Source of the DNA: Bacteriovoracaceae bacterium UBA2428
Lineage (GTDB): Bacteria > Bdellovibrionota > UBA2428
DNA: 5,876 bases
Reading direction: 5' to 3'
Assembly: GCA_002343545.1 (NCBI GenBank)
Contig: DDRA01000161.1
Span: forward strand, 24,122-29,997
Below the pieces are notes generated by a model. It did not search any database. It was not told where the DNA came from and worked only from the letters and a program-made list of their open reading frames with translations. Below, in pieces: positions 1 to 5,036 of the stretch. How positions within the stretch are numbered: the stretch's first letter is position 1; each line of letters starts with the position of its first letter. Made by a program: the position numbers and the translations under genes.

Positions 1-1
1 C

Positions 2-670
2 TACGGCCCCTGCGCCTTCATGGATACTTTCCGCGCCGACCAGGTCTACAGCTCGATCGACCGCCAAGGTCGCTACGCCTACGCCAACCAACCCCGCATC
101 GCGCACTGGAACCTCGTGCGCTTGGCGGAGTGCCTGGCGCCGCTTTGCCCGGGCGAGCCCGAGGCCGTCGTGGAGAGCGTCAATCGCACGCTGTCGGAGT
201 TCCCGGTCGTCTTCGAGCAAGCCTGGTGCCTGCGGATGGGGCGAAAGCTCGGCCTGCGCGATCCTTCGGTCGGGGATCGCGAGCTCATCGTGGCCTGGTT
301 GGAATACCTTCAGTCGGCGGATCTCGACTTCACCCTCGCGTTCCGGCGTCTCCCCGAGTTGCTCGAATCGCCGCGGTCGAAGTTCTTTCCGGACGCTCCC
401 GAGCTTGAGCGTTTCGTCTCGAGCTGGCGGGGCCGCGTGGGCACCGTGGACGAAGTGCGGGAAGAAACGCGCAAGGTGAATCCCGTCTACATTCCCCGCA
501 ATCACCTCGTGGAGCGGGCGATTCGCGGCGCCAACGCCGACGACTTCCGTTTCTTCCACGAGCTCCGCGCGGCGCTCGAAGATCCGTTTACCGAAAGGCC
601 GGGCCTCGAGGTTTTCGCGACGCCGCCTCGGCCGAGCGAGATCGTCGAAAAGACTTTCTGCGGGACTTAG
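2..670 (+). CDS. selO: Protein adenylyltransferase SelO (YdiU/UPF0061 family), C-terminal part
   Basis: SelO is a pseudokinase-fold enzyme that transfers AMP from ATP to Ser, Thr or Tyr hydroxyls of proteins and is linked to redox homeostasis. The frame is open to the left edge, so the gene starts outside the window; about 222 residues of a roughly 480-residue family are visible. Recognisable blocks in order are YGPCAFMD at the edge (the residues just after the metal-binding Asp of the DYGP motif, which lies outside), GRYAYANQP, the WNLVRLAECLAPL helix, NPVYIPRNH-VE near residue 160, and the C-terminal TFCGT. The ATG at 20 is an internal Met of the conserved FMD block, not the start. The C-terminal Cys of CGT, which is selenocysteine in animal SELENOO, is kept. 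The position I align to E. coli Cys272 is Tyr, and a Cys occurs 12 residues earlier. The next gene is convergent, 16 bp away. Family assignment is secure; the substrate is unknown. Confidence 0.95.
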   Translation, partial: YGPCAFMDTFRADQVYSSIDRQGRYAYANQPRIAHWNLVRLAECLAPLCPGEPEAVVESVNRTLSEFPVVFEQAWCLRMGRKLGLRDPSVGDRELIVAWLEYLQSADLDFTLAFRRLPELLESPRSKFFPDAPELERFVSSWRGRVGTVDEVREETRKVNPVYIPRNHLVERAIRGANADDFRFFHELRAALEDPFTERPGLEVFATPPRPSEIVEKTFCGT

Positions 671-686
671 CGCCGAGCCCCGGGGC

Positions 687-1772
687 CTAGCGCGCCCGCG
701 CGCGGACGTCGCGTTCGCTGATTTCGCCGTCGGTGCCGGGCTTCACCTCGCGTCCGAACGCGTTCGAGATCAGGCTACCGATCGAGCTCCAGATCTTGAT
801 CTCGGGTTGGAGGAGCGGGCCTTCGAAGGGAACCTTGGCGGCGACCTTGTCCTTCGACCAGCGGCGGAAGATCGTGCCGGCCACCGCCGCGACGACGTCG
901 GAAACCGAAGCCGGATCGTCCCGCGGACCCGTCGCGTCCGTCACCTTGAGATCCGTGATGACCGGTTTCACGTAGCCTTTGATCCGACCATCGACCGAAG
1001 CCGCCTCGGAAGCCAGGTGCAATCGTCCGGACGCGATGTCGAGACCGCCGTAGGACTTGAAGAAGTCGTTGAACTCCGCGAGTTGGATCCCATCCGCTTC
1101 GAGGTTGTAGTCGAAGGCGGGTGGGTTCGAGAGGATGTTCAGCCGCCCGTCTACTTTCAGCCGTCCCTTCTCTTGGACGGCGGCCGAAACGGCGAGGGTC
1201 GACACGAGACGTTCCGCGGAATTCTCGGAGTTCGTCAGGTTCGTGGCGTGGACCTGAAGGTCGCGCAGAAAGAGGTCGACCTCGGGCTTACGCGAGAAGT
1301 CGCGAAAATGGACCTCCGAGTTCGACACCACGAGCTCTTCGATCTCGAGCGGGAAGAGGCGGTCGATCGCGTCTCGCCACCCTTTGCCTTCCACGCCCGC
1401 CTGCTTCTCGGCCTCGGTCGGGCCGTTTACGAAGTTCACCTTGAGACCGTCGACGCGCACGCGGCCGACGACGTGACCTCGGAGCAGGGGACGCCAGGCG
1501 ATCGAAAAGTCGACGCTCGAGCTTTCGACGAAGGGCACGGGGGACTTGTTCTCGATCTTCGCGAGATGCAAGCCTTCAAAGTGGTAGGCGCCGCGGTAGA
1601 GCGACAGATCAAGATCGGCGATGGCGCCCGTGTAACCCTCGATGTCATCCTTCAGGACCGAGTTGATGTAGGACTTGAGCACCGGGGGCAGGGCCATGCG
1701 AACCCCGACCAGGGCGATCACGACGACGAGAAGGATCTTGTGCGAACGCTTGAGGCGGTGAAAATTTTTCAT
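687..1772 (-). CDS. DUF748 / AsmA-like membrane-anchored envelope protein
   Basis: The product is 361 aa from the ATG chosen here. It begins with a basic stretch (MKNFHRLKRSHK), followed by one hydrophobic segment at about residues 13-31, and then a long soluble body rich in beta-strand patterns (repeated alternation such as GRVRVDGLKVNFV and GRLKVDGRLNI). The C-terminal block around residues 330-350 (LQPEIKIWSSIGSLISNAFG) matches my recollection of DUF748 proteins. These resemble AsmA/TamB-like proteins, which are anchored in the inner membrane and extend into the periplasm; some of that superfamily take part in lipid or outer-membrane homeostasis. The exact role here is unknown. The frame stays open upstream to a TTG at 1871, but ATG 1772 directly precedes a classic positively charged n-region and membrane anchor. 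No strong Shine-Dalgarno precedes it. The gene is divergent from the response regulator (129 bp gap) and convergent with selO. Confidence 0.8.
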   Translation of the reverse strand: MKNFHRLKRSHKILLVVVIALVGVRMALPPVLKSYINSVLKDDIEGYTGAIADLDLSLYRGAYHFEGLHLAKIENKSPVPFVESSSVDFSIAWRPLLRGHVVGRVRVDGLKVNFVNGPTEAEKQAGVEGKGWRDAIDRLFPLEIEELVVSNSEVHFRDFSRKPEVDLFLRDLQVHATNLTNSENSAERLVSTLAVSAAVQEKGRLKVDGRLNILSNPPAFDYNLEADGIQLAEFNDFFKSYGGLDIASGRLHLASEAASVDGRIKGYVKPVITDLKVTDATGPRDDPASVSDVVAAVAGTIFRRWSKDKVAAKVPFEGPLLQPEIKIWSSIGSLISNAFGREVKPGTDGEISERDVRARAR

Positions 1773-1901
1773 GGCGTGAAATCGTGCAATGCGCGTGCCA
1801 AATCGAGGGGTGGCGTCTCGCGATGTGACGAAATCGACATCCGGACTCCATGGGGGCTTCACCCCTCTCAACTAAAATCAAAATGTTTTGGAGGGAAGCG
1901 C
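1773..1901. promoter_or_regulatory. Divergent intergenic region with an AT-rich candidate promoter for the response regulator operon
   Basis: This gap separates the DUF748 gene (leftward) from the response regulator gene (rightward) and should hold both promoters. The only clearly AT-rich stretch in an otherwise GC-rich gap is at about 1871-1889. It contains TAAAAT at 1873-1878, which resembles a -10 hexamer, but no convincing -35 lies 16-18 bp upstream. A short GGGG/CCCC pairing (1852-1855 with 1862-1865) sits just before it. This is a weak, position-based call. Confidence 0.3.
1890..1896 (+). promoter_or_regulatory. Shine-Dalgarno for the response regulator gene
   Basis: GGAGGGA lies 5 nt before ATG 1902. 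It decides the start, because the same frame stays open for more than 1 kb upstream (antisense to the DUF748 gene) and a second in-frame ATG follows at 1908. Confidence 0.8.
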
Positions 1902-2312
1902 ATGCCGATGAGCTCCGTCGCGGTTCGTCCTCGCTTGTGTCAGGGCGTTCTTATCGTGGAAGACGAACCCGATATTCGCGAGTCGTTGAAACAGATGCTC
2001 GAGTTCGAAGGTTACCGCGTTTGGGTTGCTCCCGATGGGGCGAAAGGCCTCGAGGTACTTAAACAGAAGGACCGTCCTTGCCTCGTTCTCCTGGATCTCA
2101 TGATGCCCGTCATGGACGGGTGGGCCTTCGCCGAAGTTCTCAACGCCGATTCGAATCTGTCCCGCAACCCGGTCGTCGTCGTGACGGCCTTTGCGGACAC
2201 GGCGCGGGGGCTAGGTGCCCAACGGATCATCCGCAAGCCCTTCGAGATGAGCGAAATCCTGTCGGTCGTGGATCGCTTCTGTGGGAAGGAGGCCGCGGCG
2301 TATGTTCACTGA
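1902..2312 (+). CDS. Single-domain response regulator (receiver/CheY-like)
   Basis: The 136-aa protein is a lone receiver domain that takes a phosphoryl group from a histidine kinase. Key residues are visible: the acidic pair E20-D21 (VLIVEDEPD), the phospho-acceptor D65 in LVLLDLMMPVMDGW, the conserved T95 in VVVVTAF, and the conserved K112 in IIRKPF. No DNA-binding or enzymatic output domain follows, so the output must be protein-protein contact or a phosphorelay. Residues 1-14 form a short N-terminal extension before the first strand. The segment between T95 and K112 is about five residues shorter than in CheY-type receivers, affecting the alpha-4 region. Its stop codon overlaps the start of the histidine kinase gene by 11 bp, which suggests translational coupling and that the two proteins are partners. 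Receiver identity is secure; the pathway is unknown. Confidence 0.95.
   Translation: MPMSSVAVRPRLCQGVLIVEDEPDIRESLKQMLEFEGYRVWVAPDGAKGLEVLKQKDRPCLVLLDLMMPVMDGWAFAEVLNADSNLSRNPVVVVTAFADTARGLGAQRIIRKPFEMSEILSVVDRFCGKEAAAYVH
2286..2292 (+). promoter_or_regulatory. Shine-Dalgarno for the histidine kinase gene, inside the response regulator gene
   Basis: AAGGAGG lies 9 nt before ATG 2302 and within the last codons of the response regulator. It supports ATG 2302 over the in-frame GTG at 2281, which would overlap the Shine-Dalgarno itself. Confidence 0.75.
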
Positions 2313-3594
2313 ACATGTCGGAGAGGTTCTTGGCGAAGTCGCCAACTCGCGCAACTCGGCGCATCTGGCGGGGGTCGCCCGGCTCGTACAAGCCGTTCAG
2401 GATCTTTCGCTCGCGCGCAACCTTGCCGCCGTCGTCGACGTGACTCGGCACGCGGCCCGCGATCTGGTCGGAGCGGAAGGCTCGACTTTCGTGCTGCGCG
2501 ACCAAGATCAGTGCTACTACGTCGACGAGGATGCGATCGAGCCGCTCTGGAAGGGCAAGCGCTTTCCCCTCGAATCCTGCGTGAGCGGGTGGGCGATGCT
2601 TAACCGCGAGCCGGTCGTCATCGAGGATGTCTACGCCGACGAGCGCGTGCCGACCGCGGCTTACCGGCCCACCTTCGTCAAGAGCCTCGTCATGGTCCCC
2701 ATACGTACCGAGAGTCCCATCGGGGCCATCGGCAACTACTGGGCGCAGGAACACCGGGCCGAAGCGTGGGAAGTCGCGCTCCTCCAGTCGCTCGCCCACA
2801 GCACCTCCGTCGCGCTCGAGAACGTTCAGCTCTACGCGGATCTGCAAGGGGCCTTGCGCGCATCCGAGTCCGTTGCCCAGGAACTGTCGCGCCAACTGGC
2901 CCTGCGCGATGACTTCATTTCGGTTGCGGCGCACGAGCTGCGAACGCCTTTGACGCCCTTGCTCATCCAAGCGCAGTTTCTCGAACGGCTTTCCGCCACG
3001 GAAGGCTTCGATCCCGATCGACTTCGTTCGGAGCTGAGGCGATCGAGCGAAGTCTCGCGGCGGCAGGTTTCGGCGCTTTCCCATCTCGTGAACGACTTGC
3101 TGGACGTTTCTCGGTTGCAGCTCGGAAAGTTTCGCTTCGACTTTGCCGAGGGTGACCTCGCGACGGCCGTGGTCGATACGGTCGATTCCGTTCGCACGCT
3201 GAGCGTGGCGCCGATCCGGTTGAAAGTCGAAGGCGAATTCGTCGGTCGCTGGGATATTCCGCGCATGAAGCAGATGCTCCGGCACCTGCTGCTGAACGCG
3301 ATTACTTACGGGGAGTCGAAGCCGATCGACGTCGAGCTCGACGTCGTCGACGGCCGCGCGCGACTCAGCGTGCAGGACGCCGGCATCGGCGTCGCGCCCG
3401 AGGATCAAGAACGCATCTTTCAACGCTTCGAACGCGCGAGCTCCATCAAGCGCTTCGGCGGTATGGGGGTCGGGCTTTACCTCGCGCGTGCCGTCGTCGA
3501 GGGCCATGGCGGCAGCCTGGGACTGCGGAGCGCGTTGGGTGAAGGCGCGACCTTCGTCGCGAAACTCCCGATCCGACCGGCCTTGGCGTCTTAA
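2302..3594 (+). CDS. Soluble GAF-domain sensor histidine kinase
   Basis: The 430-aa protein has no predicted membrane segment and should be cytoplasmic. The order is a short N-terminal helix (about 1-35), a GAF domain (about 38-178, with ESCVSGWAMLNREPVVIEDVYADERVP compressed in family style and the GAIGNYWA strand), a linker helix (about 180-203), HisKA with phospho-acceptor H211 in AAHELRTPLTP, and a HATPase_c domain. In the ATPase domain the N box is RHLLLNAITYG (N332), the G1 box is DAGIG (D359), the F box is IFQRFERA, and the G2 box is GGMGVGLYLAR (386-396). All catalytic motifs look intact, so the enzyme should be active. The GAF ligand cannot be read from the sequence. It is translationally coupled to the receiver protein upstream, its likely phosphotransfer partner. 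No terminator is evident after the stop, so the next small gene could be co-transcribed. Confidence 0.95.
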   Translation: MFTEHVGEVLGEVANSRNSAHLAGVARLVQAVQDLSLARNLAAVVDVTRHAARDLVGAEGSTFVLRDQDQCYYVDEDAIEPLWKGKRFPLESCVSGWAMLNREPVVIEDVYADERVPTAAYRPTFVKSLVMVPIRTESPIGAIGNYWAQEHRAEAWEVALLQSLAHSTSVALENVQLYADLQGALRASESVAQELSRQLALRDDFISVAAHELRTPLTPLLIQAQFLERLSATEGFDPDRLRSELRRSSEVSRRQVSALSHLVNDLLDVSRLQLGKFRFDFAEGDLATAVVDTVDSVRTLSVAPIRLKVEGEFVGRWDIPRMKQMLRHLLLNAITYGESKPIDVELDVVDGRARLSVQDAGIGVAPEDQERIFQRFERASSIKRFGGMGVGLYLARAVVEGHGGSLGLRSALGEGATFVAKLPIRPALAS

Positions 3595-3667
3595 CTTCGC
3601 CGTTCGGGTGGAACTTGTGCCCCGGAACGAGGATTGCAGCTCGAGGAACGACGGCAGAAGGATTGCC

Positions 3668-3676
3668 GAAGGAGGT
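3668..3676 (+). promoter_or_regulatory. Strong Shine-Dalgarno for the 85-aa basic protein
   Basis: GAAGGAGGT lies 3 nt before ATG 3680 (4 nt from the GGAGG core). It rules out the longer in-frame extension upstream into the kinase gene. The same 10-mer, CGAAGGAGGT, precedes the other small basic gene at 4802. Confidence 0.85.
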
Positions 3677-3679
3677 TCC

Positions 3680-3937
3680 ATGGCACGAGGAGACAAGTCC
3701 GCTTACACCGACAAGCAAAAGCGAAAGGCCGAATATATCGCCGACGGTTACCGCCGTCGCGGTACGTCCGCGAAGACCGCGAAGGCGCGGGGCTGGGCGA
3801 CGGTGAACAAAGAGTCGGGAGGCGGCAACAAGTCCGGATCGGGACGCGGCAAGGCGGAGTCCCACGCGTCTTCCAGCAAGGGTGGTCGCGTGGCCGCCAA
3901 GCGCTCGTCGGGTCGCAAACGGCGGACGATGCACTGA
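3680..3937 (+). CDS. Small basic protein of the 'plasmid stabilization protein'-like family
   Basis: The product is 85 aa with 24 Lys/Arg and 6 Asp/Glu. The N-terminal half (DKSAYTDKQKRKAEYIADGY, then RRRGTSAKTAKARGWATVNK) and the ESGGGNKSGSGRGK stretch (45-58) match a widespread family of small proteins I recall as having DKSxYTxKQ and WATVNKxSGGGxKSGSGRGK. Databases often name these 'plasmid stabilization protein', although I know of no firm function. The tail (67-85) is a low-complexity Lys/Arg/Gly/Ser stretch that could bind nucleic acid; that is inference. It has a near-consensus Shine-Dalgarno and probably high translation. It lies 85 bp after the histidine kinase on the same strand and is followed by a hairpin. 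Nothing nearby suggests a plasmid or a toxin-antitoxin pair. Confidence 0.85.
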   Translation: MARGDKSAYTDKQKRKAEYIADGYRRRGTSAKTAKARGWATVNKESGGGNKSGSGRGKAESHASSSKGGRVAAKRSSGRKRRTMH

Positions 3938-3944
3938 TCTAGCG

Positions 3945-3971
3945 CGGGACGGCGGTGGTGCGGCCGTCCCG
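3945..3971 (+). terminator. Hairpin after the 85-aa basic protein gene
   Basis: A perfect 9-bp stem, CGGGACGGC paired with GCCGTCCCG around a 9-nt loop, starts 8 bp after the stop codon. It is followed only by TTT, so the U-tract is weak. The hairpin lies between two convergent genes and probably terminates the rightward transcript; on the other strand no T-run follows it. Confidence 0.6.
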
Positions 3972-3985
3972 TTTGGCGACTTGGT

Positions 3986-4612
3986 TCAGGCTCCGTCGCT
4001 CTTGATGATTCCGCAGGCGAGTCGATCGCCGGCGTCGCCGCTAGGTTGACTCTTCAGGTCATCCGCTTTCGCGTGAACGATCAGGGCCCGGCCCATGATG
4101 GAGTTGATGCCTTGGTTGAGCGTCGCTTCCTTCACGACGAAATCGACGTTCACCCCGCCCCGGGAATTCGTCCGGAGGTTGCCCATGTCGCCCGGATGCC
4201 GATCGGCGCCGTGACGGTCGCCGTGCGGTTTTTGCTCGGGGTTGAAGTGACCTTTCGCCGAGGCGAAACTCGGGGCTTCGCACTCGAAGCCCTCGTGCAC
4301 GTGGAATCCGTGGACTGAGTTTTTGGTGAGTCCGCTCAGGCGGGCCTGCACGCGAACGCCGTCGGCGGTCTGCGTAAACTCGACCTTGCCTCGGGAAGCG
4401 CCCTTGGCGTCGAGAAGCTCGGCGGAAGCCCGGGTGCCGACGCCTTGGGTCGGCATATCATTTTGCTCGTTGTGAGTTTGGAAAGAAGTCTTTGGGTGTT
4501 CGGGCTTCGCCTCGCCCTCTTGGTGCGCGCAGCGACTAAGGCCCACGCTAACGAAGAGCGAAAAAAAGAAGGTCAATCGAACGGCGTTCCAAAACGAATG
4601 GATGCTTTTCAT
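3986..4612 (-). CDS. sodC: Cu,Zn superoxide dismutase, exported
   Basis: The 208-aa enzyme dismutates superoxide to peroxide and oxygen, normally in the periplasm or at the envelope. Aligned by motif to SOD1, the copper ligands are H104, H106 (GFHVHEG), H122 (KGHFNP, bridging) and H180 (ALIVHAKADD). The zinc ligands are H122, H130, H139 and D142 (RHPGDMGNL). The disulfide cysteines are C111 (GFECEAP) and C200 (RLACGII), and the active-site arginine is R197. The site is complete. The N-terminus has a signal-like hydrophobic stretch (about 12-25) ending at GLSRC28. That resembles a lipobox but has Arg at -1, so lipoprotein status is doubtful. Residues about 29-60 form a hydrophilic linker before the SOD fold. 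ATG 4612 directly precedes the signal sequence; the Shine-Dalgarno is weak. It is divergent from the 70-aa gene and convergent with the 85-aa gene. Confidence 0.95.
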   Translation of the reverse strand: MKSIHSFWNAVRLTFFFSLFVSVGLSRCAHQEGEAKPEHPKTSFQTHNEQNDMPTQGVGTRASAELLDAKGASRGKVEFTQTADGVRVQARLSGLTKNSVHGFHVHEGFECEAPSFASAKGHFNPEQKPHGDRHGADRHPGDMGNLRTNSRGGVNVDFVVKEATLNQGINSIMGRALIVHAKADDLKSQPSGDAGDRLACGIIKSDGA

Positions 4613-4654
4613 GGATCTTCGGGAAGCACGAAACGGACCAGCTTCATCGTCGTT

Positions 4655-4681
4655 TAAGTCGCGCTTGGGCGTGGCGACTTA
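4655..4681. promoter_or_regulatory. 8-bp inverted repeat between sodC and the 70-aa gene
   Basis: TAAGTCGC (4655-4662) and GCGACTTA (4674-4681) form perfect arms around an 11-nt spacer. It lies 43 bp upstream of the sodC start and about 120 bp upstream of the rightward gene. The 19-bp centre-to-centre spacing is near two helical turns, so a dimeric regulator could bind it; an RNA hairpin is the alternative. The rest of this 189-bp gap shows no other gene that I can support. Confidence 0.4.
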
Positions 4682-4787
4682 CCTCGGTGCCGACGCGTCT
4701 TTCCACGGCCGGGGAAGAAAGGGACGCGGAACGCGCGCTCGGCAAAGAGCTCGAGTGGCCCTGCATTTGCACCTTCCGATCTTGAGC

Positions 4788-4796
4788 GAAGGAGGT
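4788..4796 (+). promoter_or_regulatory. Strong Shine-Dalgarno for the 70-aa basic protein
   Basis: GAAGGAGGT lies 5 nt before ATG 4802. It is the main evidence that this short frame is a real gene and not a GC-rich chance frame. Confidence 0.85.
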
Positions 4797-4801
4797 CACT
4801 T

Positions 4802-5014
4802 ATGGCTCAACAAAAAAACAAGCGAAGTTCGGCGAAGACGCGCGAAGAGATCAAAAAGGCGTCCTTGCCCGCGATCCCACGCGACAATCTCAAGCAGGCT
4901 TTCGGTGGCGTGGAGAACAAAGGCCCGGCCGCCAATCCCAAGTCGCGCCACCGCGGGACGGCCCTCAAGAGCCGGCAGACGCAAAAAAGCCGAGTTCTCC
5001 ATCACGCCGTTTAA
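4802..5014 (+). CDS. Small basic hypothetical protein (70 aa)
   Basis: I do not recognise this protein. It is 70 aa with 17 Lys/Arg and 4 Asp/Glu, no hydrophobic segment and no cysteine. Residues 12-19 (KTREEIKK) could be a short helix, 22-35 (LPAIPRDNLKQAFG) is the least charged part, and residues 40-64 are a Lys/Arg/Ser/Gln-rich, probably disordered tail. The composition suggests nucleic-acid binding, but that is inference only. Support for the gene is the near-consensus Shine-Dalgarno and its fit between two well-defined leftward genes. It shares style (small, basic, same ribosome binding 10-mer) with the 85-aa protein on the other side of sodC, but I see no real sequence similarity between the two. 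It is divergent from sodC and convergent with the radical SAM gene, 19 bp away. Confidence 0.75.
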   Translation: MAQQKNKRSSAKTREEIKKASLPAIPRDNLKQAFGGVENKGPAANPKSRHRGTALKSRQTQKSRVLHHAV

Positions 5015-5018
5015 AGTG

Positions 5019-5036
5019 TGACCGCGCCCTCGGTCA
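5019..5036. terminator. Possible bidirectional hairpin between convergent genes
   Basis: TGACCG and CGGTCA form a 6-bp stem with a 6-nt loop; the right arm includes the stop codon of the radical SAM gene. Leftward, the stem is followed by CACTTTAAA, a poor U-tract; rightward there is none. It is placed as expected for a shared terminator, but it is weak. Confidence 0.35.

Noticed and set aside
677..686. Perfect 10-bp palindrome GCCCCGGGGC between selO and the DUF748 gene as a terminator.
   Set aside because: It has no loop bases and no T-run on either strand, and is easily expected by chance in GC-rich DNA.
1773..1871. N-terminal extension of the DUF748 protein to a TTG codon (33 extra residues).
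   Set aside because: The extension lacks a signal-like character, starts with a rare codon, and would bury the basic n-region and membrane anchor that begin at ATG 1772.
807..1901. Long + strand open frame, antisense to the DUF748 gene and continuous with the response regulator frame.
   Set aside because: The translation shows no domain, and the frame is a by-product of GC-rich codon use in the opposite gene. The response regulator has a clear Shine-Dalgarno and start at 1902.
3610..3649. Three GGAAC copies (3610, 3624, 3645) ahead of the 85-aa gene, considered as an EcfG-type -35 element.
   Set aside because: No matching CGTT -10 element occurs 16-17 bp downstream of any copy, and the spacing is irregular.
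2227..3696. Long - strand open frame opposite the histidine kinase gene.
   Set aside because: It mirrors the kinase codons. The + strand translation has complete HisKA and ATPase motifs, while the - strand product has none.
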